Below, piece after piece: positions 49,303 through 63,807 of a DNA stretch of 64,000 bases. The notes beneath the pieces were generated by a model. The model had not been told where the DNA came from. It saw only the letters and a list, made by a program, of their open reading frames with translations, and did not search any database. A program made the translations under genes and the position numbers. The stretch's first letter is position 1. Each line of letters begins with the position of its first letter. This DNA is from Datnioides undecimradiatus (lineage: Eukaryota; Chordata; Actinopteri; Lobotiformes; Datnioididae): the NCBI GenBank assembly GCA_008933995.1, contig WARS01000046.1, positions 3,830,026 through 3,894,025 on the forward strand, given 5' to 3'.

Positions 49303-50623
49303 TTTATTAGTGAGGTGTACTGCTATTATTCTCAATCATTAATAACACAGAGTATCAAGTCAAACATCTCAGACTGATAACACAAGAGAGAATTAATTAG
49401 GGCGTATTATCATTTACATAACAAAACATAATGTGATGCAATTAAAATATAAAATAAAATAAAGTAGTGCACTGAATTTCCAGTGTCCTAAAGCATATAC
49501 AACAGTCTTCTAAGGTGCAGCAGTGAATAAGATATGACTCTCTACTATGCACAAAGTGAGCTAACATGCTCTTAGTTAAACTATCAGAATATAGTTGTGC
49601 TATATGAAAACATAAGACGAGCAACATGTAAATAAAAGAGTCTGATGTGCAGGAAGAGACTATGAAAAATAAATTCATAGTGATTTGTACAAAATACAAC
49701 AGTGAGGTCTGAAAGGGTCGGCAGGGAGGCTGAGTGGTTAGAGAGGCTGTCACGAGTTCGAAGCCTGCAACAGTAACAAGTTTCCCGTCCCTGCAACACA
49801 TTTAAGCCAAAACGTGCTCAGTCACTCTCATTGTTAAAACAATCTTTCATTTAAATGCCGGCAACATGACGAACACATGAAACAGATTCGAAAGTTTGGC
49901 TTGAACCTGAACTTCAGTTTTGAGACACACAGGAGGAGACACGGACAACATTGTTTTGAAAACTTTCACTGAAAAAATAGGCTTTCCCTTCGCCAACACC
50001 TACGAGTGAAGTGTTCAAATATTTACACATGTTAACGTCACTTAAGTGAGTTTTAATACTTACAACCAAAGATTCCTTTTGGAAAAGCAGATTTAGGATT
50101 ATTTCATAAAATATTTCTAGTTGGGGAATTTTATATACACTTAATACACCCCCGATCCCTCTTAAAAACATATCTCACAGTGTACTTTGTCCCTTTTCAT
50201 ATTAGAACACGAAACTCTACACAAAATATTGAATTCAACATTAAGATATTTAATATTAGAATTCAGAGGTGCAGAGAGCTGCACATGTGTTTTTTCCCCT
50301 GTCTTCAAACAGCAAGAGTCTCAGAGTTTGTGTGATGGACGCTCCTTAAACAACCATTAGCATTATTTCTCAGCGACATCAGTAACGATGTTAGTCCTAA
50401 ATGGTTTGTGCTTAGCTAATGGAAGAGAAATACATGGCTGGAGTCTGGAGGCTGCAGCACCAGGCCCTTCAGTGCCAGAAAGAAGCAAATATTGGGGGCA
50501 CTGCGTCTCTTTGGGACTGCGGTTGCATCCCCCTGATGTTAGCAGCTGATCCAGCACGACAGGAGAAGGACTCTCCTTTACACACAAGTGGGACTTGACC
50601 TTGATGCATGAAGTCCTCCTGGT
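49303..50623 (-). other. kcnk3: probable kcnk3 3' UTR
   Basis: After the stop codon, minus-strand poly(A) candidates are ATTAAA at 50057-50052 and AATAAA at 49308-49303. The far site would give a 1.3-kb 3' UTR that includes the tRNA-like segment at 49722-49803. Mammalian KCNK3 also has a long 3' UTR. Which signal is used cannot be told from sequence. Confidence 0.35.
49722..49803 (+). repeat. tRNA-like segment, probably tRNA-derived SINE or tRNA relic
   Basis: GAGGCTGAGTGGTTAGAG resembles a Ser/Leu-type tRNA D-arm with an A box, and GAGTTCGAAGCC resembles a B box. GCAGGGA near 49723 and TCCCTGC near 49790 are exact 7-base complements at acceptor-stem distance, followed by AACA. The spacing between boxes is too short and no proper anticodon arm can be drawn, so it is not a working tRNA gene. 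It falls within the possible kcnk3 3' UTR, antisense to it. Confidence 0.4.
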
Positions 50624-51586
<963 letters not shown>

Positions 51587-53220
51587 CTAATTAAATCTAC
51601 AGTGCAGAGGACAGGGGTCTGAGAAAAGAAGGCTGGAGGCTGGGAAAGATAGTCAAACCTGGACTAGCCAGATATAAATGATTTGTATTCCTTGAGCAGC
51701 ACTTGTGATAAATTCAAAGTCTCTTCATTTCACAGCGGCAGAGTGCAATTGAAGATGAGAATGCGCTGCAGCGTGGTGGCTGGAATGGCCAAGTACTGAT
51801 GTCGTGTATGAGAGAAGGAGCTTGAATAATTCACTGACAACTGGTCTCTGCGGAGAGGCTCAAGCTAATGAGTACATTTGCACCTAATTAGTCCTCTGCA
51901 TTTTTCCACACCAAATAAACGGGAATGCGTGGAGGTTCGTCACAAATATTGGTCCTTATATTGTTGATGTAATAAAATCAATCTTTGTCCTGCAGACATT
52001 TTCAGATTGTAAGACCGCTACAGGACAACAGAAAATCAGCAGTGTTGACGGTGTATGCTTTTAGCAGTGACAATGACCCCACCCAATATAAAAATCCTGC
52101 CAAAACTTAGAGTTAATTAAGCAAAACATGTCATGTCAAAGGCTTTTTCATTAATTGCTTTCTCGTGATACGGACAAACAGCTGATGAGCCAGCGTCTTA
52201 CTATGTACACACTATAAATCCAGTGACGTGCGATTGCTGAAATGGTTGCGTGGAGAATACTATCGAGTGCTCACCACCAGCCAATTTCAGATACGGCATG
52301 ACTCATTCTGTCTCTGAGTGATGCTGTATGCACTCACACTGTGGAGCTCATGAATGTCAGGATGAATTTAGCCTCCATCCGGTACATTTCAGGTTAAGCA
52401 TCAACCTTTTGTCTCATAACGTCGTCTTCTCACTCCTGTTGTCCCACAGGATATGGCACCCTCGCATGCAACAACATTACCGCCTGAAATATATTCCCCA
52501 CATGTGGACCCGGTGCACACAGGAGCCGAGAGATGATGTCCCTGATAACAATGGGATCAGCGAATGGAAAAGGTTGACCAATAGTTTGAATGTAATTACT
52601 CTGGGGGGTTGATTTAATTCTTTGGGCTCTGGTTTTTATTGTCACACTGATCCGTGCAGTCGAGCCATCTGTCTGTCTGCTGCCAAATCTGTTTAAAGCT
52701 TTTCCCAGTTTGTGCCGCCAAAATGAGAGCCATTACAACTGATGTATCTCCTTGTGAAAGGAAAAACCTGACCCGCTCACCAGGCAAACAGACATTGCGC
52801 CTCTTAGTAACATTGCCTATTTTTACTTTCGTTCCCACAAAGAAATGACTGATGAGTACTCCGTTCTGATTAGAGGTCGATTTATTGGAGACGATTTCAC
52901 CAGAGAGATTGATTTTCAGGCCAATTGATGACTGTAATGATGACCTTGTTATCTGCAGTCAGCGAAGAACCCACACAACCCTGTCAAATGATCTCAAGGA
53001 CCCCTTCGTCAACACCATGCACATCATATGCCCTTTTTGTTCATTAGAATTGATTTTTAAGTAGATGATAATTAAAACTTAAGTCTATTTAACATGCTTT
53101 TCACAAACTGTGGCAACAGTTCTTTCATACATCTCTCAGTGTTTAATCCAGAGTCATCATATTTACATTGGAGTTAAGAAACTGGAGATTTAACACTTCA
53201 TCTTTTACCTTAGCTTTTTG

Positions 53221-53430
53221 TTACAGTTGTCAAACAGTGTTGCAATAGATAAACTATTTTAACTGTTTATCCATTAAAGCTATACTAGATTACTTGTTTT
53301 GACTGTTTATTCAATATTCTTATCTATTTTAACTATTTACTTTAAGATATTTCAACTGTTTATTCAGCCCTAGTAGCTGTCACATATATTTACCTAATCC
53401 TTTATGCAACTTTTAACATTTCAACTGTTT
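53221..53430. repeat. degenerate short-period repeat, T-rich strand up
   Basis: Variants of AACTGTTTATCCATTAA recur: at 53261, near 53301 (GACTGTTTATTCAATAT), near 53330 (AACTATTTACTTTAAG), near 53354 (CAACTGTTTATTCAG) and near 53421 (CAACTGTTTAATCAAAA). Spacing is about 25-65 bases. It is the reverse-strand relative of the array at 60360-61040. Confidence 0.55.
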
Positions 53431-54769
53431 AATCAAAACTCTCAAGATTTGAACTTTGAATCAGTTATACCAATTACCAGTTTCACCAGATTCAACCATT
53501 TGTTTTTAGCTGTCTGGCTAATAGCCACCGTATCTCTTATGTGTAAGACAGGAGTAGTAAATCAAAAACTGTGGGAGGAACAAAACGATGCTGCAAGCTG
53601 TTGATCACTTACTTTATTAGAAGTTGATCTGATGATGAAGAAAAAGAAATTTCTACTTTTTAAACTTATCTAACATGTTAAAACACAGCACAGATAGAGT
53701 TACAGAGCAAATTAACAGCAGTACCTGTCTAGTTTAGTTAACCCTCACTAGCTTAAGTTACTTGTTGAGTTGAGTGTATTCAACTGTGTTAAAACTGTGT
53801 TATTAATTAATAAAAACGTTACTCTCCACTAGTGTTAAGAAGTACACATATGCTATGTCCACAGCTGAAAGTTAAGGTAACACTCTTATTTAACCGTTCA
53901 TCAAAGAGCAGGACAGTGTGTTCAGGTGAGCACAGAGGGCTGCTGCAGGCCTGTCAGGAGCTGTCAGCAGCAGGGAGCAGCTTATCGAGACGCAGGGACG
54001 ACCGGAGTGACAGCGCCGCTCGTCAACCTCAGACGCAGGAGCTGGAGGCGACAAGGCCAGCAGTCCCGCCACCGTGCGAGAGAGCTGAGAGGCCCACATG
54101 ACAAGCTCATCCTCCTCTGTCCTCCCCCTCCCCTCCCCTCCTGCTCCCCACAACAGTGACAAAGTTATCATGAGACAGGACGTCTCCACGGCTTGTCTTG
54201 GCACGCAGGGCATAACACTACCAGGGCCACTTGCTCTGTTTACATGGATTAGAGTCATTGCCACTGGCGGAGGAAAAGTGCAGCCTTGTCGCTATGAAAG
54301 GTGAAAAAAAAAACAATAGAGTAAAGAAAAAAAGGTTTGATTGACATCTGAAGAGCCCCACACTCCTGCACCGGCTGTCTGAGGCTGAAGCATTAACACT
54401 GAAGATGCGTGGCTTCAACTATTTACACATATTTCGTGGACAGACAGGGGAAAACACGGAGGAGACGTGCGGGAAATTACAGGCTATCAGATTTTTCCAA
54501 GGGGAAACAGTAATCCCCCCTAAAATTAGCTCAGTTTCTCAATTTGTGTGAGAATTGTTGTAACATATAAAAGGGGTATGAAAGACTCTGGCACAAACCC
54601 GGGGCTGATTGTTTCATAACCTAATTTTCTGTAATTATCATGTGAAAGAAAATATGAAAATGACATAACATTGAAAGGCGATAAGAGCCTCTAAAAGACT
54701 TATTAGGCAAAACTAACAAGCATGTGCAGCATATAAATGTCAGCAGAACACAGGTGCACCATACTCTAA

Positions 54770-54930
54770 ACTCTCATTCCCTTCTCCCTCTTGCCTCTCA
54801 TTAGGGAATAATAATTTACAGCCAATCAAGCGAAAGCCTCTAGCAGCAGGCTAATTTAAAAATCATTTTACAGCGAGGAGAAATATTCCCTTATGATATC
54901 TTTGCCACTATAAAGCAGTGCCAATATTTT
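54770..54930. promoter_or_regulatory. candidate conserved element in kcnk3 intron
   Basis: A repeat-free segment with words such as TAATAATTTACAGCCAATCA, CAGCAGGCTAATTTAAAAAT and CCACTATAAAGCAGTGCC. Texture is typical of vertebrate non-coding elements. Conservation is untested. Confidence 0.25.
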
Positions 54931-55139
54931 TTTTTTCAATTTGGAGATTTAATTTCAAGTCTTCAAAAACACTTTTACCTTCTTATTAATTTCACAATTT
55001 CAAAACCTCCTATATTCATTTCAGCAGATGGGCGCACAGCTTTATTCAGTGCTGTGCTATATTAACCTTCATTCAGACTTTCCAAATTAAATGTCTGTTA
55101 TCTTCCAACACTGCTAATCTGCCACAATGCTAATACTAT

Positions 55140-55520
55140 CACCGGCGCTGGCTGCCGTTTCACATTTTGGTCCGGTGATTGCAGTTTGTCTCCAGATATG
55201 ACAGCTTTCAGCTTCTTCACCGTGGTGTCTGCCTCTGAAACACATCACCCACTGCATCCAAAATCGTCATTATACTGGTTAATTAGTTGGGGATAAAGGC
55301 GGGCTTTGAAAATACATCAAAGAATGGCATAATGTGCCTGTTAGGGCTCTGTCACTCAATTAAATTTTCATTGATTACCAGGCACAATTTGTTCTCGCCA
55401 GCAAGATGAGGAGCCCAACCTATTCATCAAGAGCATCACCTCAGCTAATGGGGCAGGATTCTCAAAGAGGCGGCGCATTCATCATGGGCTAATTTATCTT
55501 GAATTCGTAAAAAGACGGAG
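55140..55520. promoter_or_regulatory. candidate conserved element cluster in kcnk3 intron
   Basis: A 380-base run without repeats, of even composition, with homeobox-type sites in series: ACTGGTTAATTAGTTGG, ACTCAATTAAATTTTCATTG then ATTACCAGG, CACCTCAGCTAATGGGGC and CATCATGGGCTAATTTATC. No splice-flanked frame and no family resemblance. It is the best-looking enhancer candidate in the intron, by eye only. Confidence 0.3.
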
Positions 55521-55847
55521 CTGTTGGAGCCCGTGTGTGACTAAAAGAACCCAAATGCCCACAATGTGCAAACAGAAGCCCACAAAGGTGAAATATGTGT
55601 TTTCAAATGCCAGTATTTGCTCACCAGTGGGACTGGGATTACAAATCACGTTACGAAACACGGCACGTCATATACACACGCAGTGTGTCTCCACACGGTC
55701 TCTGGGGAGGAAACTTCAGGATCTGGACTCAGTAACAGAAATGCTGGTGGCAGCATTGCTCTCCGGGGCTCAGCGGTGACTGATAATGTCCTCAGACATC
55801 TCTGCACCCTGGAGACCAGCCAGTGCCACGATGTATAATACACTCAT

Positions 55848-55850
<3 letters not shown>

Positions 55851-55904
<54 letters not shown>
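55851..55904. repeat. (TG)n microsatellite
   Basis: Twenty-seven uninterrupted TG units followed by a short G run. It is the longest dinucleotide tract in the window. Confidence 0.95.
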
Positions 55905-55906
<2 letters not shown>

Positions 55907-58900
55907 GGTGGTGCAGGGTTTCACTCTAGACTGAGAGGCAAAGGTGAAAACAGTAGCCCGCTGGATTCTGTTGTCTTTGCGTAATTGCGCAGCTATAATG
56001 ACAGGATTAACATCTCGTGTGTCTCATTACTTTTGGAAAAATTCTACATTGTTTGCTGCTCTGCATAAAAGACAAACAACCGATGAAGTCTTGTATGTGA
56101 AGCTTCTTGACACGACACAACAATCACTTGGGTAAATTTATTTTTCTTTTACCCCATCATAAACTACTGATGTGCACCTCACCATCGTTACAACCTAAAT
56201 ATACATCAAGGTGAACTGACTGGCGCTCTCACTGAAAACTATTTAGTCTACACATTGTTTTTAATGAAAATTGTAAAGTTGATAAAAGCTGAAAACTAAT
56301 GTTGTAACCTTTGTGGAATAGCGTTATTTTTTACAAGCTCCAAGCCATTTAAGAGCAAAATTAGGGGAAACTGTATGTTAAAGTTATATGCTGAAGTAAA
56401 ATTGCAGCCAAAGCTTATTTATCCTCTATAAGTAAACTTTTCTTAACAGTAAAAGAGATGATCATAGTTATTAGTTAGTTAGATATCAAGGAGTTGACTT
56501 GGATCCTAGCAGTCTGATCCCTCAGATTATAAGTAAGCCATTTATTAGACAGCAGTGTTGACAAAAAGCAGATCAAATGAGGCATCAAACAAAAGGGAAT
56601 AATAAACATGCAACAAACTTGACACACATGATCTAGCATATGCAGCAGAGTAGCTGTATTGTTTGCTCTGCATTAAGTTATCGCAAAACATTTGTGGCAT
56701 CTATTGCTCCCAGCATCTATTTATCTGTACAATACGGGGCCTGCTGTGAGGACACGTGTAGTCTGTGTAAATCACAAAAAACATTAAACGTAAGGGGGAC
56801 AAAAGGAAATTATGACCTAAAAAAAAAATTAATAATTATTTTAAAACCTAAAACAAACAACAATCTTAAATACAATAGAAATAGAAATAGTTATTAGTTA
56901 GTTATTAGTGTTCAAATATGCATAAAAAAGCTAAAACAATGACACTTTACATTTGAAATAGAGGCACAAACTTTTCCTCACAACAGCAGCTGGTTGAAAA
57001 TTCCTACTGAATCAGCGTAACTGGAGTATGTGTAATCATTTACAGCTCTGCTAAGAGGACGCAACTGTCTGTGTGTATCACTGTAGTGCTCAGTAAACAA
57101 ATTCCTGAAGTATGTACAGAGGTGTTACACAGAATCACAATATTCAGCCGTATATGGCTAGACTAGTTCCTCAGCGTACAGGTGGCCCAAGCAGCCATCC
57201 CAGCATGACATCACTCTTATCTGCGTTTACGCCATCCCCGAAACGCCGCGCAGATCGAGGAATGTTCTCTACAACTGTGCAAATAAACAGTGATCATGTC
57301 ATCCGTACAGGCTGTCTTTGAGCAGCAGCCCACTCGGCTTCCCAGCATGTCTTCTACGCAGATCACTTTCATCTCCAGCTGTGTCTGGCCAAAGATATCA
57401 TTACACGACCTGGCAAACTGTAACTCTTGTCCGTTTGCGAGCATCGAGCATTTCCATGGATGACACCCAGAGATGTTACGTTAAAAGTCGACTATGATCC
57501 TGTGTTTCCCACGAATTATGTCCCATCTCTATCTGAGACGTGGACCTGCAGAACCCCATCAATTCTCATCCACAGACACCTCAAACTCCACATGACCCCT
57601 TGATTGTTTATTCAGGCACTCAACCACAGCTCTGGTCCTCCCGCCTCCCTCCATTGCTCCAACCAGCTTTTGACCCAAAGGCCCTCGCTGACAGCTGCTG
57701 TATAATGTCCGCGTGTGAAAGCAAAGAATTCTAGGAAAATGTTTTATTAGAAAAATGTGAGTTATCGATTAGAGGGAAAGCAGCTTCTGCTGTTTTATTG
57801 ACTTCATGTCCCAGTCCTGCAATGAGGAGAAACATATGGTACATGTTATGTCAGTAAATTAACATGATTCGAGTCCAACCCCAAAACCAGCCCCTTTGTT
57901 TAGCTTATTAAGGAAATTAAAATTTTCTCATTAAAGGTCTGTGCAGTGGACTGTTATATCCAACTTAAAATAACCACATAATTGATTTCTGTGCAATCAC
58001 CTCGGTGATTTATGCAACACAAACCATTTGGTTACGGTTAGTGAAAGACTGTGTTCAAAATTAAATTAAACTCATGCAAACAGCAAACAAGCTGTCAGCT
58101 TCCATCCCTTGTCTTGTGTGAATGGTCTGCTGGCTGCTATGATCAAGAGGGCTCAGTATGCATTGATCTGGGTAATTTCTTTACGATTGCAGAGGCAGAA
58201 AGAACATTAGCTCCTTAAAAACCAAGATGGCCACAACTATCAACAAAACACCGGTGATGTGGGGATACATCCACTTCTTCATGACGTGCAATCAAAAACT
58301 GTACAGGATTTAAATATGGCCACCGTTGACCTTCAAGGTTCTCACGTTGTGCATTAATACTCTGCTCTCAGTGCGACAAATCCAACGAGTAGAGGGGGCG
58401 GGGAGTGACAACTGTGTTTGTGCAGCCTGAAAAACCAATGTGCGCTTTCATTGCACTGCCAAGACTGCTGTTTGGTCATGGGCGGTGATGATACTGCACA
58501 TGCAGTTTGGGTTTGACACAGATACTTTTAAATGTGGTAACATAGCAGACTCCCACTTGCAGGTAGTATCATTACAGCTGGTGATTGTACGACCAACTAA
58601 GTATACTAACTCACAACAGCTCTAGCTAGCAGCTGCTGCTTCCTTGTTACAGGACCAAGGACCAACAGACACTTTCTGAAAACATCTTTGCGCACCTCAT
58701 ACGTTAGCTCACACAATCAGCGTGTGACTGAATGTGCAAGTGCAGTCGATTCACTGTGCACCAAATTAAGATACATACATTTTTTCATGAGTACCTTTAA
58801 ATCACAATGCACATCAGTTATTCTGGCACTATACTAATGAACTTTTCAGCATATTTGCCAGAATATACTTTGTTATATCCAATAGCTATAATGATGTCAG

Positions 58901-60359
58901 CTATGGCAACCTCTACATTATCCTGCCGCTTCTGTCAGCAGACTATAAAATAGTAAGAATAATCTCTCTAATCAAACTTTCATTATATGCCCTGACAGAG
59001 AACAACGAGCCTGTCCAGCCGGTACAAGAGAGAGAGAAAAGTGGGGGATACGGGATGTATTCATCACGAGCAATCTGATGTAACGCTAGAGGAGACAGCA
59101 CATTGGCAAAGCGTCTGTCTGGGTTCACTTTAACTCGGTTACCCCTGTGTGGGCTCCAAATCGGGCCTGGGAGCATGTGGTCTCATCCAGCTCACAGCTG
59201 AGGCCCAAACACTAAAGCATCACAAGCCTGGAGACCAAAGAGACCAAAGAGATAGATCAGAGAGCTGTGACGGGGCTGCCAGTGCCCTGAATGTACCTGT
59301 GTTGTAGTAAAACCCTCTCATCATCACGCAATACACCCACAATATTCAGCTGTTATCTGCAAAAGCACTCTATTCTCCATCAAACACACCAATCTCTGTG
59401 TGTGTGTGTGTGTCCAACCATCTTTGTCTTATGTTTTGCTTTCACTGTGAAAAAAAAAAAAGCCCGATCAGGGTCTCTTTCCAAAAGTACTCCTTAGGTT
59501 CCTTTTTAGGGGATATGAGCGGAAACCTTGGCAGGCCGCAGTTTTCCATGAGGTCAGTAAGCAAGGCATTCCAAGCAGAGTGTGAGATCTGTGCTCGGGT
59601 TAGCTAATTAAATAAATCACGTGATTTATGTACCTGATACACAGCTGATACGGTTTTAAAACTCACAACACAGCTGGACTAAAATGGGGTTCACATGCAC
59701 AGATACTGTACACAACAGGGAAGCAGGGGGAGGAGAGGAAGGAGGAGCAGAGTTTAGGAGAGGACAGGAGCGATGACATATGAAATAAAGAGGATAAACG
59801 AAATAAAACTAGAGGGAACCACAGATTTTGAATACATAACTCATGCTTTACACTGTAGTAAATGTATAAATAATGATCCATTAAAGAAGGCGAGACATGT
59901 TTTAAAAGCTTTAAAACTTAAGTTAGATGATAGGAAGTCTTTAATTTGTAGTCATTGCTAATTTACGAACTCTGGGTTGGGATTTCTTTCCAGGCTTTTA
60001 GGGAGGTCAACTCAAATAACAGTTGTATCTGTTTCAAGGGCTCCATCTGGGCTCTAATCGGGTGCCTGTGTGGGCACGAAGAGAGAAAGAGTGAAGGGAA
60101 AGCGAGAACATGTAATATGATCGTGGAATTTTCAAATGGTTTTTGGAGAGAAGAGGTGGTTGTTCCCCTGTGGAAAACAGCTGGCGGTGGGACAAAACAT
60201 ACCATCCTTTCCCTGCCAAGAAGTCAAAGCAAGCAAAGATAATGTAGAATAGTGTAATGACATGATTACTGAGCAAGTGTGTTTAATTATCTGACCACTC
60301 TTTTCATAATGAACCTAGAAAGTGAAAGATACGACACTAGTTCTATTGGCTACAGCAAA

Positions 60360-61040
60360 TGGTTAAATTGTTAGTAATGTAAAACGTTTGATATAGACAC
60401 ATACCCAAGCTAAGACAAGCTAAAAGCATTCAAAGGCTGAAATGATTAGCAAAAAGTGACTGATGCACAGTTTAAATAATTAAACTTGCTAAAAATGAAC
60501 TAATTTATAAATTAATAAATGGTTATAGCCAGATAAGGTGTTAAATAAATATTCAAATCAAATTGCTCACTAAAAGTAATGCTAAATTTAGCTAAAACTA
60601 ATAGAAATGCTAATATATGGCTAATGGATAAAAGGTTAGTTAGCTAATAGCAATGGAAACCTCATTTAAAGAGACAAAAGTAAACACAGTTTAAAAGGTT
60701 TGCAGATGGTAACATTAGTGGCTAAAATGTTGAAATAAATGGTGTACTGAATAATTTTAAATAGGTAATGGTAATGGATAAATAGAAATGAAATGGCTAA
60801 ATGTAATAAAAGGTTTGAACAGATAGCTAAAAGTATTTAATTAACAGACAATTAAAGTAATGTTAAAGCAGCTAAAATAAACGTTAAGCTAACAGTAATG
60901 TATAAATTGATGACAAAACTAATGGATAAACAGTTTAGAGTAGCCATAAGTAATGGGTAAATGTTTAAAAAGCTAAACGTGAGAAGTGAAATAGAAAAGC
61001 TCAGAGCAAAGGCTAATGGATAAATGGCTGAGACCGAACT
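60360..61040. repeat. degenerate tandem array, unit words 'GCTAAAAGTAATG' and 'TAATGGATAAA'
   Basis: Across about 680 bases the words GCTAAA, TAATG, GGCTAATGG and GGATAAA recur constantly, and C is scarce on the plus strand. TAATGGAT or TAATGGATA starts at 60622, 60772, 60920 and 61014, spaced 150, 148 and 94 bases, consistent with a decayed unit near 47-50 bases. No frame or RNA gene is present. A 16-base word (60920-60935) is shared in reverse complement with 53261-53276. Confidence 0.6.
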
Positions 61041-63771
61041 AAATATTAGGGTGTGACGAAAATGTTTCAGATATATCGATTTTAATATAATTGATGGTGT
61101 TAAAAGTCGTCTGGATTTAAATCAGTTCAAAAGACCAAATTAGGAAGATGACATGTTGCTGATAAAGGAGTTCATCTGACATGGCTGTGCTAGGAAGCTC
61201 TTGCCTAGACTACAGTATGCATAATTAGACACAGATGTCACTGCTGATGATGGTGGTGAGGATGACGAGGATGATTTTCTGTGGAATATAAAAAGAGCAG
61301 AGACACACTTACATCTAGGCTAGGAACTGGGCCAAGTGTGAATCAGGAGACGGCTGCTGAAATTCACTCACTATTAGCTGTCTTTGATCCGTTTGCACGC
61401 AGCAGCAGCTTTTTGTTTCTGCTGCACGTGACGATGCAGAGACAGCTGATGCTGTAGAACTAAACAAACAGCGATGTCGTGGTTGTTAATCCTGACACAC
61501 TGGGAAGGGGGGTGGTGGTGGGAGGGTCTCCTGGTCCGCCATATGAGCGATTACATGTGGAAAATAGTCCAGCTTTGCGTCATTTAAAAACTAAACATAT
61601 GTGACAAGCCTGCTATAATTTGGCATGGCTATTTCACGCCTGCCTTGTGATTTCTGGTAATTTGGACTGTGGCCGGGTAATGTTTTATTCAGTTGAATGC
61701 TCTTTTTAAAAATAGCTGCTGCTTGTCTTGCTATCTTGTTCCTCTTTCCCCTCACTCACATTCATTTTTTCACTTTTCAGTTCTGACTTCCCACCCTGGT
61801 CCCTCTCTCTATATTACTCTGTCCTCAGAGCGTCAAATTCAAAGCCATGTATTTGCTCTCTCTTTGCAGCCTGTGTAGCGCAGTCACCTGCCTCTGTCAC
61901 CTGACTCCACTGATACATGCAAACACGCTCTGGCCACCATTCAGCTCATTCAGCTGCTCTCAGGGAACAGATGCTGCCCTAAACTGCAGGCGAAGGGGCA
62001 GCATACTTAGTCTGGCACATAACACGCAGATCAGTTTACTCAGCAAAAAAAGAACACAATACGGAAAAAACCCTGGATTAAATGAGACGACAGAGGAACA
62101 CACGGAGGCACCGCGATAAACATCAGTGCCCGGTTACACAAAGAATTTTAATTGAAAATATGTGACCAGAAATTACATCTTGTACATGCTGCTGGGTACT
62201 TGTCCACGTCATCCTTATGTTGCTGTCACAAAATTAGTTTGAAGAGCGTGTTTTTGAGAAAAAGTATTTCTGGAATAGAGTTGGACCAAAGATACTTAGA
62301 CACTGTACGTAAATTACATGATTTATCCACATGATTCATCCACCAAAAAGAATTCAATTTTTCTTTTTTTCAACTGTATAATGTGTCACTCAGCACAAAC
62401 CTTGGTCACGAACCTATTCTATACCCAACTTTAAGAGCTCCAAAAGACAATAATTGTTTACATATTTGTATTGTTTAAGGACTTTTTGTGGAGTTTGAGG
62501 AATAATTTTGTTTGGTTTTGTGTTTCAACTAGTTGCTCTCTGAAATTCAAGAAAAATTTAGTCATGAAATATGGCTAAATGTTTATATAAAATCTGGTTA
62601 TATAAACTTTCATTGAGGATACGCACACAGGCATGAACCCATGACATGAGGAGATGTGTGGGTGCTTTGCAACTCACAGTGCACACACGGACACTCACAA
62701 AGGCCGCAGTGTGTGTGGTCTCTGACAATGGCTTTTTACTGTAGACATGAGTGCCCATCAAAGTCCTGGCCAAGCCGTCTGTCTGGGCTCTTTGCCACAT
62801 TGTAAAGCTATCATATGTCATGTGATGCATGAGACTAACGCTGGCACCTAGCTTAATGACCAGATGCAATTAAATCAAGTAATTGATCTTATTAAGGTGT
62901 TACATGAACCCTTAACTGCGCTGCCTGCTGCTCCTGATCCTCCTCTGCGCTGAACAAAATGTTATCTGTTGTTTACCTTATGATTGTTTTGTATTTCTAG
63001 TGCAAAGCTGACAATCTTTAAAAAATGACAAAAGGGAATTTGACTATTTTTTTTTTTCTCAAAAGAGAGGGGAAGTCAAAGTTTTAATCTCCATAACAAG
63101 CACAATGTCCATTCCTGATGAAGGGACCTTGTAGCCTTGGCTGCCTCTCCCTCTGCCTTTTCCCTTTCAGCACATAATGTTAACATGCAGACAAATTCAA
63201 GCCATGCTCCAACTATTACTGAATGACCATCCAGTTTTAACCGTGTGTCGGGTCTCCTTGTCACCTTGGTGAGGTAACCACTGCCTCGGGCTGCCCATAT
63301 GGCGGGAGCAGACAGACAGGGAGCAGTGCATCAGCTCCACCTCCGCTAAATCTGCAGGTTCACCTCACCAGACCCGAGTCCCACAGTACCTGCAAATCTG
63401 TCTGTAGCATTTGTTTTAACCTACTTGAAAAACGGCATAGATGAGGTTTACTGAGGGCTGCCATATTTACCAGACAGATCATTTATTTTAAAAAAAGTAT
63501 TATTATGAATCTTGTTTGTGCATTACAGTCAGGAAAATCTGTGTCATTGCCTTCTTCTGTTTTACAGGATGTCTTACATGCAGCATGGTATTTCTTATGT
63601 GCCAAACAGTCTGAGACCTACAGGGGCCGAAACCAATATAATAAGGACACGGACATGTCACTTCAGTCAAGTTTATATTCCAGCCGGATATTCATTAGCA
63701 GCCCAAAAAGCCAGACTGTCCAACTGGTTCGCTAGATGATGAGAATTCAACAAAACAAAAGATAGTTGTGG

Positions 63772-63807
63772 CACACACACACACACACGCACACACACAC
63801 ACACACC
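63772..63807. repeat. (CA)n microsatellite with one interruption
   Basis: Eighteen dinucleotide units of CA with one GC interruption near 63789. Confidence 0.9.

Noticed and set aside
59773-59961. 62-residue lysine-rich plus-strand frame with CSKC and CSHC
   Set aside because: Looks zinc-finger-like only by chance: the Cys spacing fits no finger class and no related exon is nearby.
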